Assembly (NCBI RefSeq): GCF_024199925.1
Contig: NZ_JANADR010000001.1
Coordinates: 4,216,001-4,280,000, forward strand
Length of the DNA: 64,000 bases
Direction of reading: 5' to 3'
From: Bradyrhizobium sp. CCGUVB1N3
GTDB taxonomy: Bacteria; Pseudomonadota; Alphaproteobacteria; Rhizobiales; Xanthobacteraceae
A program made the position numbers and the translations under genes. This document shows, one piece after another, positions 34,419 through 43,035 of this stretch. The notes beneath the pieces were generated by a model. It ran no database searches. It was not told the origin of the DNA and worked only from the letters and a program-made list of their open reading frames with translations. The stretch's first letter is position 1; every line of letters starts with the position of its first letter.

Positions 34419-35602
34419 TGCGTGATCGCGCGGATCGCGCCGCGCAACTCGGCGAGGCCACGCAGACGGCCAATCGCGGTGTAACCGGGGTTGGTACGCT
34501 TAGTCGCGGCGAGATCATCGAGCATGCGATGGCCGTGGTCAGGGCGGAAGACGATCTGCTTGTCAGGCACCCGCCGCGCGTTTTCCTTCAGGAGTGCCTT
34601 GAGCACGGCGACCATGTCGACGTCCCCATCGAGATGATCGGACTCGTAGAACGACAGACCATCGGCCTCGCGCTTGGTCGCACGCAAATGCGCAAACGCG
34701 ATGCGCGGGCCGAAGCGCTCGGCCATCGCTGGCAGGTTGTTGTCGGCGCGCACGCCGAGCGAGCCCGTGCACAGGCAGATGCCGTTGGCTTTCGACGGCA
34801 CGGCGTCGAACAGCGCCTGATAATCGTCGGCCGTCGAGGCGACGCGGGGCAGGCCGAACAGGGGGCGTGGCGGATCGTCAGGGTGCAGCGTCAACGACAC
34901 GCCGAGTTGCTCTGCCACGGGCGCGACGCGCGCGAGGAATTCGGCGAGATGCTGGCGGAGGATCTCGGGCGTGATGTCGCGATACTGCTCGAGCCGGTCG
35001 CGAAACTGCGGAAGGGTCATCGGCTCGGTGGTCGAGCCGGGCAGCGCGCTGGCGATGACCATAACGAGATAGTCGATGTCGGCCTGGCTCATCTGCTCGA
35101 AGAGTTTCTTCGCGCGGGCCTGCTGCTCAGGTGAGTACTCCTGGAGCGCGGCGGGACGCTTGAGGATGTGCAGCTCGAACGCGGCAAAGCGATCCGCGTC
35201 GAAGCGCATGGCGCGGGCGCCGTTCGGCAGCTCCCATTCGAGATCGGTGCGGCACCAGTCGACCACCGGCATGAAATTGTAGCAGATGATCCTGATGCCG
35301 GCGGCAGCGACCGCTTCCAGGCTCGCGATCCATGCCTCGATCGAGCGGGTTGCCTTGGCCCCAAGCCGCTTGACGTCGTCGGGGATCGGGATCGACTCCA
35401 CGACCGACCAGGTCAGCTGCGAGCGGCCGGGCTGGCCGTTCTCGATAAAATTCTTGCGCTCCTCCACGCCTTTGCGCGTCCAGGCCTCGCCGATCGGCAC
35501 TTGATGCAGCGCCGAGACGATGTCCGTCGCGCCGGCCTGCCTGACATCATCGAGCGACACGGGATCATCGGGCCCGTACCAGCGCCATCCCTGCAACATC
35601 AT
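34412..35602 (-). CDS. uxuA: Mannonate dehydratase
   Basis: 396 aa, the normal UxuA length. It opens MMLQGWRWYGPDDPVSLDDV and keeps the family stretches IVSALHQVPIGEAW, IICYNFMPVVDW, LTLHPDDPPRPLFGLPRV and CTGSLGVR, with the metal-binding residues in LHPDDPP and FRPDHGHRML. It dehydrates D-mannonate to 2-keto-3-deoxy-D-gluconate in hexuronate breakdown. GGGAG precedes the first ATG. It is the last gene of the TRAP/idnD operon, 15 bases after idnD, and converges on lysR with a 7-base overlap. KDG kinase and aldolase genes are not in the window. Confidence 0.94.
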   Translation of the reverse strand: MMLQGWRWYGPDDPVSLDDVRQAGATDIVSALHQVPIGEAWTRKGVEERKNFIENGQPGRSQLTWSVVESIPIPDDVKRLGAKATRSIEAWIASLEAVAAAGIRIICYNFMPVVDWCRTDLEWELPNGARAMRFDADRFAAFELHILKRPAALQEYSPEQQARAKKLFEQMSQADIDYLVMVIASALPGSTTEPMTLPQFRDRLEQYRDITPEILRQHLAEFLARVAPVAEQLGVSLTLHPDDPPRPLFGLPRVASTADDYQALFDAVPSKANGICLCTGSLGVRADNNLPAMAERFGPRIAFAHLRATKREADGLSFYESDHLDGDVDMVAVLKALLKENARRVPDKQIVFRPDHGHRMLDDLAATKRTNPGYTAIGRLRGLAELRGAIRAITHQ

Positions 35603-35617
35603 GACATTTCTCCCGGC

Positions 35618-36667
35618 TCAGTTCGCGGTCAGCACGACCTTGACGCTCTGCGAGCGGTCGAGCGCGAGCCTGAGCGCATCGGGCGCCGTCGACAAGGGCC
35701 GCTCGGCGGTGACCAGCGACAGCACATCGACGCTGCCATTGGCAATCAGTTCCACTGCGGTTGCAAATTCGAAGCCGAAGCGGAACGAGCCGCGCAGGTC
35801 GATCTCCTTGGCCATCACCGCATTGGCCGGTGTCGGAATCTGACCGCCCGGCAGGTTGCCGATCTGCACGACCGTGCCGCCGCGCCTGACGATGCCGATG
35901 GCGCTGGCAAGGCCCGCGGCCGTTCCGGAGACCTCGAAGGCAACGTCGTAGGGCCGCGCGGCGGCCTGCGCCTTCAGGCCCTCCTCGCCACCCGAGACGT
36001 TCTCGACATGGGAGGCGCCGAGCCGGGTCGCGAAAGCAAGCGGCGCCGGCGCGATGTCGGCAACCGTAATGTCGGCCATGCCGGCGCGACGTGCCGCGAG
36101 CATGGTGAGGAGCCCGATCGGCCCCGCACCAAAGATGATGCCGCGTTTGCCCTTGACGTCACCGGCGCGCGCGACGGAGTGGAGGCAGACCGCGAGCGGC
36201 TCGGCGAGCGCCGCGGCCTGATACGACACGTGGTCCGGAATCTTCACACACTGTGCCGGAATCGCATCGAAGTAATTGGCAAAGCCGCCCTGCATGTGCG
36301 GGGTCTTCGAGGCCGAGCCCATGAAGAAGATGTTTTCGCACAGGTTCGGCCGACCTTCGCGGCAGGCGACGCAATGGCCGCACCAGCGCGACGGATTGAC
36401 GGCGACGCGATCGCCGACCTTCAGGTTCGGCGCGGATCCCGCGATCTCCACGACCTCACCGGAGATCTCATGGCCCAGCACCAGCGGCGACTTCACCACG
36501 AAATCGCCGGTGCGAGCGTGGCGGAAGTAGTGCATGTCCGAACCGCAGATGCCGCCGGCGCCGAAGCGGATACGCACCATGCCGACGCCAAGCTTCTCGA
36601 GCGGATGCTCGATCATGCGCAGGTCTTCGGGGCCGAACAGGGTTGCAGCGAGAGCGACTGAGGTCAT
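35618..36667 (-). CDS. L-idonate 5-dehydrogenase-like zinc alcohol dehydrogenase
   Basis: 349 aa, medium-chain Zn-dependent dehydrogenase. Catalytic zinc ligands are in GICGSDMHYF and GHEISGEVVE; the structural zinc cysteines are in RWCGHCVACREGRPNLCENI; and the NAD(P) motif is IIFGAGPIGLLTMLAARR. GSDMHYFRHARTGDF matches the IdnD subgroup, which oxidises L-idonate to 5-keto-D-gluconate. Its ATG overlaps the stop of the TRAP large permease (ATGA). In a mannonate/fructuronate cluster it could instead act on a related aldonate. Confidence 0.85.
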   Translation of the reverse strand: MTSVALAATLFGPEDLRMIEHPLEKLGVGMVRIRFGAGGICGSDMHYFRHARTGDFVVKSPLVLGHEISGEVVEIAGSAPNLKVGDRVAVNPSRWCGHCVACREGRPNLCENIFFMGSASKTPHMQGGFANYFDAIPAQCVKIPDHVSYQAAALAEPLAVCLHSVARAGDVKGKRGIIFGAGPIGLLTMLAARRAGMADITVADIAPAPLAFATRLGASHVENVSGGEEGLKAQAAARPYDVAFEVSGTAAGLASAIGIVRRGGTVVQIGNLPGGQIPTPANAVMAKEIDLRGSFRFGFEFATAVELIANGSVDVLSLVTAERPLSTAPDALRLALDRSQSVKVVLTAN

Positions 36668-38070
36668 TTGGAGAGTCCCATATATTTAGGCAGCCAGAGC
36701 GTCAGCTCCGGAATGTAGGTGATGGCGATGAGTGCCAGGATCAGGGGCACCAGCCAGGGCAGGATCGCCATGGTGGTGCGTTCCACGGAGAGTTTTGCCA
36801 CGCGGGCCAGCACGAACAGCACCATGCCGAGCGGCGGATGCAACAGGCCGATCATCAGGTTCAGCGTCATGATCAGGCCGAAATGGATCGGATCGATGCC
36901 GAGCTTGAGCACGATCGGCAGCAGGATCGGCACCAGGATGGTGATCGCCGCGATGGTGTCGATGAAGCAGCCGACGAACAGAATCAGGATGTTGGCCAGC
37001 AGCAGAAACACCCATTTGTTGTGGGTGACGCTGAGCATCCAGTCGGAGAGCGTCTGCGCCGCCTGCGACACGGTCAACAGCCAGGCAAAGATCGAGGCCG
37101 CGGTGACGATGAACAGCACCGAGGCCGTGGTCTCGATGGTGTCGAAGGTCGCCTTCGCCACCGTCTTGAACGTCATGGTGCGGTAGCGCACCATGCCAAG
37201 GAACAGCGACCAGATCACCGCAGCGACCGCGGCCTCCGTCGGCGTGAACCAGCCAAGCGTCATGCCGCCGATCAGGATCACCGGCGCCATCAGCGCCATC
37301 ACCGCGGAGAAGTCGAAGTACCAGTCGATCGCGAGCAATGCGCCAAGGCCGATGACGACGGCCATGTTGGTGGAGACGCCGGCGAGCGTCATCAGCCAGA
37401 TCGCGAGCGGGAAGCTGAAGACGATGATGACTTCAAGCCCGGCCGAGCCGAGCTGCGGCCAGGAGAATGGCGTATCGCTGCCCCAGCGATTCCTGTGGGC
37501 GAAATAGGCAACCGTCGCCATCATGAACAGCGTCATCACCACGCCCGGGATCACGCCGCCCAGAAACAGCGCGCCGATCGAGACGTTGGCCATCATGCCG
37601 TAGATCACGAAAGGCAACGACGGCGGAATGATCGGGCCAAGCGTGGCAGACGCGGCCGTGACACCAACGGAGAATTCGGTGGTGTAGCCGTGGTCCTTCA
37701 TCGCCTTGATCTCGATGGTACCGAGACCGGCAGCATCCGCGATCGCGGTGCCGGACATGCCGGAGAAGATCACCGAGCCGATGATGTTGACGTGACCGAG
37801 GCCGCCGCGCATCCAGCCGACTAGCGCGACCGCGAATTTGTAGATGCGGCCTGTGACGCCGGCAATGTTCATGAGATTGCCGGCGAGGATGAAGAAGGGC
37901 ACCGCGAGCAGAGGAAAGCTCTCGACGCCCGCGATCATGCGCTGCGCCAGCGTGACGTCGGGCGTCACGCCGCTGACGAGGATATAGAGCAGCGAGGACA
38001 CCGCCATGGCGAGCGCCACGGGCAGCCCAAGCAGCATCAGGATCAGAAAGCCCCCAAGCAACAGCAGCAT
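36664..38070 (-). CDS. TRAP transporter large permease (DctM family)
   Basis: 468 aa with about a dozen membrane segments. It opens MLLLLGGFLILMLLGLPVAL, with the DctM signature FPLLAVPFFILAGNLMNIAG and IFSGMSGTAIADAAGLGTIE, and VGCFIDTIAAITILVPIL near the C terminus. It forms the sodium-driven pore of a three-part TRAP importer. The start at 38070 was chosen because a longer form would overlap the DctQ gene; AAGGG lies upstream. The stop overlaps the idnD start, so transporter and enzymes are coupled. Confidence 0.93.
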   Translation of the reverse strand: MLLLLGGFLILMLLGLPVALAMAVSSLLYILVSGVTPDVTLAQRMIAGVESFPLLAVPFFILAGNLMNIAGVTGRIYKFAVALVGWMRGGLGHVNIIGSVIFSGMSGTAIADAAGLGTIEIKAMKDHGYTTEFSVGVTAASATLGPIIPPSLPFVIYGMMANVSIGALFLGGVIPGVVMTLFMMATVAYFAHRNRWGSDTPFSWPQLGSAGLEVIIVFSFPLAIWLMTLAGVSTNMAVVIGLGALLAIDWYFDFSAVMALMAPVILIGGMTLGWFTPTEAAVAAVIWSLFLGMVRYRTMTFKTVAKATFDTIETTASVLFIVTAASIFAWLLTVSQAAQTLSDWMLSVTHNKWVFLLLANILILFVGCFIDTIAAITILVPILLPIVLKLGIDPIHFGLIMTLNLMIGLLHPPLGMVLFVLARVAKLSVERTTMAILPWLVPLILALIAITYIPELTLWLPKYMGLSK

Positions 38071-38074
38071 GGCA

Positions 38075-38653
38075 TCACCCTTCCGTTCCGTCGTAGGCAC
38101 CGGGACGTTCGAGGATCGAATAGCCCTGCCGCCAGTTCTCTACCGCCACCTGCACCGACCGGCCGAACATCACCACGAAGCCGAGCAGCGCGAGATAGTA
38201 GACGTAGTTCTTGGGGAAATTGATTGTCGTCATCGGCTCGTCGCCGATGACCTGGATGTAGATCCAGACCAGGCGGATGGCGTAGCCGAAGAACACGATG
38301 CGGATCAGGTCGATCACGGTCGACAGCGCGCGCGCCGCCAGGTGCGGCAGATAGCGGTAGACGAGATCGACCTGGATGTGCCGCGACAGCCGCACGCACA
38401 TGGACGAGCCGATGAAGACCACGCCGATCAGGCAGTAGGTCGCGATTTCCTCAGTCCAGGCGTAGCTGTCGTTGAGCACGTAGCGCGTGAAGAACTGAAG
38501 GAAGACGCAGAGCGCCATCACCCAGAAGATCGCGAGCGCCAGCCAGTCCTCGAAGGCGTAGTGACCGAGATCGACCTTCGGCGTCGCCTCTTCCTCGAAA
38601 GTGTGGGCGATCTCGTCCGCGGTGATCTGCCGGTGCAATTCGGCGGTGGACAT
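38075..38653 (-). CDS. TRAP transporter small permease (DctQ family)
   Basis: 192 aa with four membrane segments; the DctQ family stretch FTRYVLNDSYAWTEEIATYC and the following VFIGSSMCVRLSRHIQVDL are clear. The N terminus (about 40 residues) is polar and slightly longer than usual. CCGGAGG lies about 8 bases before the start. It lies 4 bases upstream of the DctM gene and about 117 bases after the DctP gene, with a palindromic repeat between. Confidence 0.92.
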   Translation of the reverse strand: MSTAELHRQITADEIAHTFEEEATPKVDLGHYAFEDWLALAIFWVMALCVFLQFFTRYVLNDSYAWTEEIATYCLIGVVFIGSSMCVRLSRHIQVDLVYRYLPHLAARALSTVIDLIRIVFFGYAIRLVWIYIQVIGDEPMTTINFPKNYVYYLALLGFVVMFGRSVQVAVENWRQGYSILERPGAYDGTEG

Positions 38654-38678
38654 GTGTTTACTCCCCGGAGGAACTGAA

Positions 38679-38760
38679 CGTCATTCCGGGGCGATGCGTC
38701 AGCATCGAACCCGGAATATCGAGGTTCCGGGTCTGGTGCTGACGCACCATCCCGGAACGA
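38679..38760. repeat. Intergenic palindromic repeat, family B, within an operon
   Basis: Outer arms CGTCATTCCGGG and CATCCCGGAACGA, inner arms CCCGGAAT and GTTCCGGGT, plus small stems GATGCGTCAGCATC and GGTGCTGACGCACC. This double-hairpin repeat type is common in bradyrhizobia. It lies between the dctP and dctQ genes, where it could shape mRNA stability. Confidence 0.75.
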
Positions 38761-38770
38761 CTGCATCTCG

Positions 38771-39748
38771 TCACTTCACCGCCTGGATGCGTTCCCAGTC
38801 GGCCTTGCGATAGCCAAAGCTCTCGAAGGAGACGTTCTTCATCACGGTGTCGCGGAACTCGTTCTTGTCGACCTCGGCCACCGTCAGGCCCTTCTCCTTG
38901 AAGAAGCCGATCAGCTTGGCTTCGCTCTGCTTGATCTCCTCGGTCGCCTTCGTGGCCGCTTCCTGGGCGACGTCGGTGAATATCTTCTTGTCTTCGTCGC
39001 TCAGCTTTTTCCAGAGCCCGCCGGACACCACGGTGTTGAGATGGTCGACGATGTGGCCGGTCAACACGATGTGCTTCTGCACCTCGTAGAACTTCTTGGC
39101 CTCGATCGTGGTCAGCGGATTCTCCTGCGCCTCGACGGTGCCGTTCTGGAGCGCGAGATAGACCTCGGCGAACGCAATCGGGGCGGTATTGGCGCCGCAG
39201 GCCCGCGGCATCGCGAGATAGGCCGGCACGTCGGGGACGCGCATCTTGAGGCCCTTCAGGTCGGCGCAGGCCTTGATCGGCTTGTTCGACGAGGTCTGGC
39301 GCACGCCGTAATAGGTCACCGCGATGATGTGATGGCCGCTCTTGTCCTCATAGCCCTTGGCGAGCTCCTTGAAGATATCGCTCTTGGTATAGGCCAGGAG
39401 ATGATCGGCATCGCGGAAAGTGTAGGGATAATAGGTCACGCCGATCGGCGGAAAGCTCTTGGCGGCGAAGCTCGAGCCGGAGATGATGATGTCGACCGAG
39501 CCGAGCGAGAGGCCCTGGTTGAGGTCCGTCTCCTTGCCGAGCTGGGAGGCCGGATAGACGTCGATCTGGTAGCGGCCGTTGGTGCGCTTTCCGATCTCCT
39601 GCGCGGCCCAGACGGAGGCCGTATGGAACGGCTCCGAGGTCTCGTAGACATGGGCCCATTTGAGCTTGGTTTGCGCCATGCCGGCATTGGTGGCAGCCAG
39701 CATTGCTGCGACTGAGGCCGCGAGCACCATCGTCATCTTCCTGAACAC
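38771..39748 (-). CDS. TRAP transporter substrate-binding protein (DctP family)
   Basis: 325 aa. A signal peptide (MTMVLAASVAAMLAATNAGM) is followed by KLKWAHVYETSEPFHTASVW and the DctP features KRTNGRYQIDVYPASQLGKE, DLKGLKMRVPDVPAYLAMPR (with the ligand-binding Arg) and ALQNGTVEAQENPLTTI. I favour the GTG at 39748 because GGAGG lies 7 bases upstream; the ATG at 39763 contains that ribosome site and is less likely. It captures an organic acid in the periplasm, probably a hexuronate or aldonate, given the neighbouring uxuA, uxuB and idnD-like genes. Confidence 0.92.
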   Translation of the reverse strand: MFRKMTMVLAASVAAMLAATNAGMAQTKLKWAHVYETSEPFHTASVWAAQEIGKRTNGRYQIDVYPASQLGKETDLNQGLSLGSVDIIISGSSFAAKSFPPIGVTYYPYTFRDADHLLAYTKSDIFKELAKGYEDKSGHHIIAVTYYGVRQTSSNKPIKACADLKGLKMRVPDVPAYLAMPRACGANTAPIAFAEVYLALQNGTVEAQENPLTTIEAKKFYEVQKHIVLTGHIVDHLNTVVSGGLWKKLSDEDKKIFTDVAQEAATKATEEIKQSEAKLIGFFKEKGLTVAEVDKNEFRDTVMKNVSFESFGYRKADWERIQAVK

Positions 39749-39815
39749 TGATTTTTCCTCCATTGTCTAAGTCTGCTTCTTGTTTGCCCGGTCCGATGGT
39801 CCGGGCCGCCCATAG

Positions 39816-40628
39816 TCATCGCCGCCGCGTGCCGCTGCCCGCGGCCTGCTTTTTTGGCGGTCGTTTTGGTTTTGACGGACGCGCGGCCGATCGCGCCGCC
39901 CGGGTGCGGGCGGGCGCCGGTACCGCGCCGGCCTCGGTTCCGAAATTTCGTGCAAAGCGCTCCTGCGAGCGCGCCAGATGATCGCGCATCGCCTCACGGG
40001 CAGCCTCGGGATCGCGCGCCGCAATGGCGTCGCGCACGACGCGGTGCTCATCGAGCGCGGCCCGCCAGGTGCGCGGGCTTTCGAAGTAGTGCGCGAGCTG
40101 CGAGAAGTAGGGATTGAGGCGCTGGTCGAAGAGTTCGCCGACCACGCGCACCAGAACGGCGTTGCCGAGACAGCCGGCGATCGCGACGTGGAAGGCGCGA
40201 TCGTGGACCATCGAGGCTTCGCCGGGGTGCTCGACGTTCTCCATCGCGATCAGGGAGGCGTCGATGCGCGCGAGATCGTCCTTCGTCGCCACGCGCGCGG
40301 CCTGCTCGGCGATGGCGCCTTCGAAGAATTCGCGCGCGCGGAGCAGCTCGAACGGGCCTTCGATCAGGGTTGCGGGAACGGACGTTGCGGGATTAGCGGG
40401 CTCGATGACGTAAATGCCGGAACCGACGCGGATGCGGACGCGGCCTTCGACCTCGAGCGCGATCAGAGCTTCGCGCACCGTCGGCCGCGAGACCTTGAGC
40501 TGCTCGGCGAGCTCGCGCTCGGTCGGCAGCCGGCTTCCAACGGCGTACTCGCCGCTGTCGATCAGAGCCCGCAATTGATCGGCGACCTGGCGATAAAGCC
40601 GTCTCGCCTCCACAGCTTCCAGCGGCAC
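39816..40628 (-). CDS. GntR-family (FadR/FCD) regulator, UxuR/ExuR-like
   Basis: 270 aa. The winged helix holds SRLPTERELAEQLKVSRPTV and REALIALEVEGRVRIRVGSG, followed by an FCD domain (EFFEGAIAEQAARVATKDDL, ALDEHRVVRDAI). I chose the GTG at 40628, since GGGAGG is 6 bases upstream. The last 40 or so residues are unusual: a proline, lysine and arginine-rich tail (ARPSKPKRPPKKQAAGSGTR) that most GntR proteins lack. It is divergent from the uxuB-like gene and upstream of the TRAP operon. A matching FadR/UxuR-type operator lies at 40692-40708, so repression of both sides by this protein is likely. Confidence 0.87.
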   Translation of the reverse strand: MPLEAVEARRLYRQVADQLRALIDSGEYAVGSRLPTERELAEQLKVSRPTVREALIALEVEGRVRIRVGSGIYVIEPANPATSVPATLIEGPFELLRAREFFEGAIAEQAARVATKDDLARIDASLIAMENVEHPGEASMVHDRAFHVAIAGCLGNAVLVRVVGELFDQRLNPYFSQLAHYFESPRTWRAALDEHRVVRDAIAARDPEAAREAMRDHLARSQERFARNFGTEAGAVPAPARTRAARSAARPSKPKRPPKKQAAGSGTRRR

Positions 40629-40691
40629 GCTGGCCTCCCTGAAAGGGCTCGTCCGGGGTGACGATCTCCGGCGGCCCGCCAATTTTTGGAA

Positions 40692-40708
40692 AATTGGTCT
40701 TACCAATT
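40692..40708. promoter_or_regulatory. GntR (UxuR/ExuR-type) operator
   Basis: AATTGGT-CTT-ACCAATT is a perfect 7-bp inverted repeat with a 3-base spacer. Its core TGGTCTTACCA fits the FadR-subfamily pattern TGGT-N3-ACCA, and its arms equal those of the enterobacterial ExuR/UxuR site AATTGGTATACCAATT. It lies between the divergent gntR and uxuB-like genes. Confidence 0.75.
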
Positions 40709-40774
40709 GACCAGAGCATTGACCGAGGAAAGCCGGCATGTCAAGCAGCAGAAAAGCAAAAGGGGGAGACGACC

Positions 40775-42247
40775 ATGCGGCTTGGCCGCGCCAATCTCGA
40801 CCAGCTGCCGTCCGGCATCCGCCGCCCGGCCTATGACCGTTCCCGCGTCACGCCCGGCGTCGTGCATCTCGGTTTAGGAGCCTTTCATCGCGCCCATCAG
40901 GCTGTCGTCATCGACGATTGCCTTGCCGCCGGCGCGCCCGCCTGGGGCATCATCGGCGCGAGCCTGCGCAGTCCCGACACGCGCGATGCGCTTTCCCCGC
41001 AGGATCATCTCTACACGGTCGCGGTGCGCTCGGCCGAAGGCACCGACCATCGCGTGATCAGCGCACTCGTCGGCAGCGAGGTCGCGCGTGAGGACCCGGC
41101 GCGGCTGATCGCGAAGATGGCCGATCCCGCCATCCGCATCGTCTCGCTCACGGTTACCGAGAAGGGTTATTGCCACACGCCGCAGACCGGCGATCTCGAC
41201 GAGCGGCATCCCGACGTCGTGCATGACCTCAACAATTTCGACGCGCCGCGCTCGGCGCCTGGCTTCATCGTCGCCGCGCTTGCGCGGAGGAAGACGCAAG
41301 GGCTTGCGCCCTTCACCGTGCTCTGTTGCGACAACCTCGCCGCCAACGGTCACACCGTGCAGCGGGTCGTGACGCAGTTTGCCGCGCTGCGGTCGAAAGA
41401 TCTCGGCAAGTGGATCTGCGAGCACGTCGCCTTCCCCTGCACCATGGTCGACCGCATCGTACCGGAAACGACCGATGGCGATCGCGCGGCTGTTTCAACC
41501 GCGCTCGGGATGCAGGATGCATGGCCGGTAATGACCGAGCCGTTCACGCAATGGGTGGTCGAGGACCGTTTCTCCGCGGGCCGTCCCGATCTTGCCGCCG
41601 CTGGCGTCGAGCTCGTCACTGACGTCAAGCCGTTCGAGCTGATGAAGCTGCGGCTGCTCAATGCCAGCCATTCGGCGCTGGCCTATCTCGGCTATCTCGC
41701 GGGCTATGAGACCATTGCCGACACCATGCGTGATCCGCACTTCGCGCGGCTTGCAGCTGGGGTGATGGAAGATGCTGCGGTGACGCTGACGATGCCGGCA
41801 GGCACCGATCTTTCCGCCTATCGGGCGTCGCTGCTGAAACGCTTTGCGAATCCGGCGCTGCACCACCGCACCTGGCAGATCGCCATGGACGGCTCGCAAA
41901 AACTGCCACAGCGGCTGCTTGGCACGATCCATGACCGATTGCGCCGGGACCTGCCGATCCAGACGCATGCGCTAGCGGTCGCAGGCTGGATGCGATACGT
42001 CACGGGAAGCGACGAGCAGGGCCGCGCGATCGACGTGCGCGATCCCCTTGCGCGCGAATTCGCAAGTATTGCGCGCGAGCAGGGTCCGGTTGCGGAGCGT
42101 CTTGCTCCGGCGCTGCTTGGCATTGGCAAGGTGTTCGGTCCGCTGGGCGCTGACCCGCGCCTGCGCGAGGCCGTGACCGACGCGCTCGGCAAGCTCTATG
42201 CGCAGGGCGCGCGGCGAACGGTGGAGAGCTGCCAGACTAGCTCCTGA
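40775..42247 (+). CDS. uxuB: Mannitol dehydrogenase-family oxidoreductase, probable fructuronate reductase
   Basis: 490 aa, the normal length for the long-chain mannitol dehydrogenase family. The N-terminal NAD site is VVHLGLGAFHRAHQAVVIDD, and the C-terminal catalytic domain has PFELMKLRLLNASHSALAYL with the conserved Lys and Asn. Within the family UxuB reduces D-fructuronate to D-mannonate; mannitol or tagaturonate dehydrogenase activity cannot be excluded by eye, but the uxuA gene and UxuR-like operator nearby favour fructuronate. GGGGGAG precedes the ATG at 40775. It is transcribed alone, divergent from the regulator. Confidence 0.87.
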   Translation: MRLGRANLDQLPSGIRRPAYDRSRVTPGVVHLGLGAFHRAHQAVVIDDCLAAGAPAWGIIGASLRSPDTRDALSPQDHLYTVAVRSAEGTDHRVISALVGSEVAREDPARLIAKMADPAIRIVSLTVTEKGYCHTPQTGDLDERHPDVVHDLNNFDAPRSAPGFIVAALARRKTQGLAPFTVLCCDNLAANGHTVQRVVTQFAALRSKDLGKWICEHVAFPCTMVDRIVPETTDGDRAAVSTALGMQDAWPVMTEPFTQWVVEDRFSAGRPDLAAAGVELVTDVKPFELMKLRLLNASHSALAYLGYLAGYETIADTMRDPHFARLAAGVMEDAAVTLTMPAGTDLSAYRASLLKRFANPALHHRTWQIAMDGSQKLPQRLLGTIHDRLRRDLPIQTHALAVAGWMRYVTGSDEQGRAIDVRDPLAREFASIAREQGPVAERLAPALLGIGKVFGPLGADPRLREAVTDALGKLYAQGARRTVESCQTSS

Positions 42248-42257
42248 AATCTTGCGG

Positions 42258-42461
42258 TCAAACTCCGAGCGCGGCTTCGCCCGGCTCACGCCCGGGGACG
42301 CTCAGATGGACCTCGTGCCCCTGACGGATCGCGAGCGAGGCTGCGGCGGCGGCCGATTCGAAGGCCGATTCCTTGGTCTCGTACTCGCCGTTGATGTTGC
42401 CGTCATGCAGCACACCCCATTGGTCGCGCACCGGCACGATCGCGTATTGAGCAAGTCCCAT
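42258..42461 (-). CDS. Small hypothetical protein
   Basis: 67 aa, starting MGLAQYAIVPVRDQWGVLHD after a strong ribosome site (GGGAGAGGG). The sequence continues GNINGEYETKESAFESAAAA and ends with a short polar tail. The pattern, a small beta hairpin giving way to a helix with an alanine run, resembles the DUF2188-like small proteins found in many rhizobia. It has no signal peptide or membrane segment. It converges with uxuB, 10 bases from its stop. No function can be assigned. Confidence 0.7.
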   Translation of the reverse strand: MGLAQYAIVPVRDQWGVLHDGNINGEYETKESAFESAAAAASLAIRQGHEVHLSVPGREPGEAALGV

Positions 42462-42612
42462 GGGTCCCTCTCCCGAGGCTCGATGCTGTTGCCTTCGCCG
42501 GATACAACGCTGGCCGTGAGCCGCTGTTCCGCCAGCGCGCCGCCGGAACACCACCGCCCAGTCGACGGAAATTGCTCTTGATTTTTGCCCGCGGTTGGCC
42601 CACCCGGGAGGT

Positions 42613-43023
42613 ATGAGCAAGAGCGCGATCATCGCCGCCAACGCAGCCTTCTATGCCGCCTTCGCAGCCGGCGACGTCGCGGCCATGGAACGGCTATGGG
42701 CGGACGACGACGGCATCTCCTGCGTCCATCCCGGCTGGCCCGGCATCATCGGCCGCGCCACGGTGATCGGGAGCTGGCGTGACATCCTGCAGAACCCGAG
42801 CCGGCCGCAGATCGCCTGCGCGGAGCCGCATGCGATCGTCGAAGGCGACAGCGGACGGGTGCTATGCATCGAGATCGTCGACGGCACTGCGCTTGCCGCC
42901 ACCAATCATTTCCGGCGCATCGGCAACGCCTGGCTGCTCGTCCATCACCAGTCGAGCCCGATTGCGCAGATCGTCGAGCAGACGCACGACGATCCGCCAG
43001 GGCCGAGCCGCAGCTTCCACTAG
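42613..43023 (+). CDS. NTF2-like (SnoaL/DUF4440-type) protein
   Basis: 136 aa. An alpha+beta-barrel fold of the NTF2 superfamily is indicated by AIIAANAAFYAAFAAGDVAA, MERLWADDDGISCVHPGWPG, the middle strand RVLCIEIVDGTALAATNHFR and the final RIGNAWLLVHHQSSP. The start is uncertain: the ATG at 42613 has GGAGG only one base upstream, which is too close, so a TTG at 42595 remains possible. Proteins of this type are often described as ketosteroid isomerase-like or as small-molecule binding, and no reaction is known here. It converges with the MetQ-like gene. Confidence 0.78.
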   Translation: MSKSAIIAANAAFYAAFAAGDVAAMERLWADDDGISCVHPGWPGIIGRATVIGSWRDILQNPSRPQIACAEPHAIVEGDSGRVLCIEIVDGTALAATNHFRRIGNAWLLVHHQSSPIAQIVEQTHDDPPGPSRSFH

Positions 43024-43035
43024 CAGCCTAACCGG

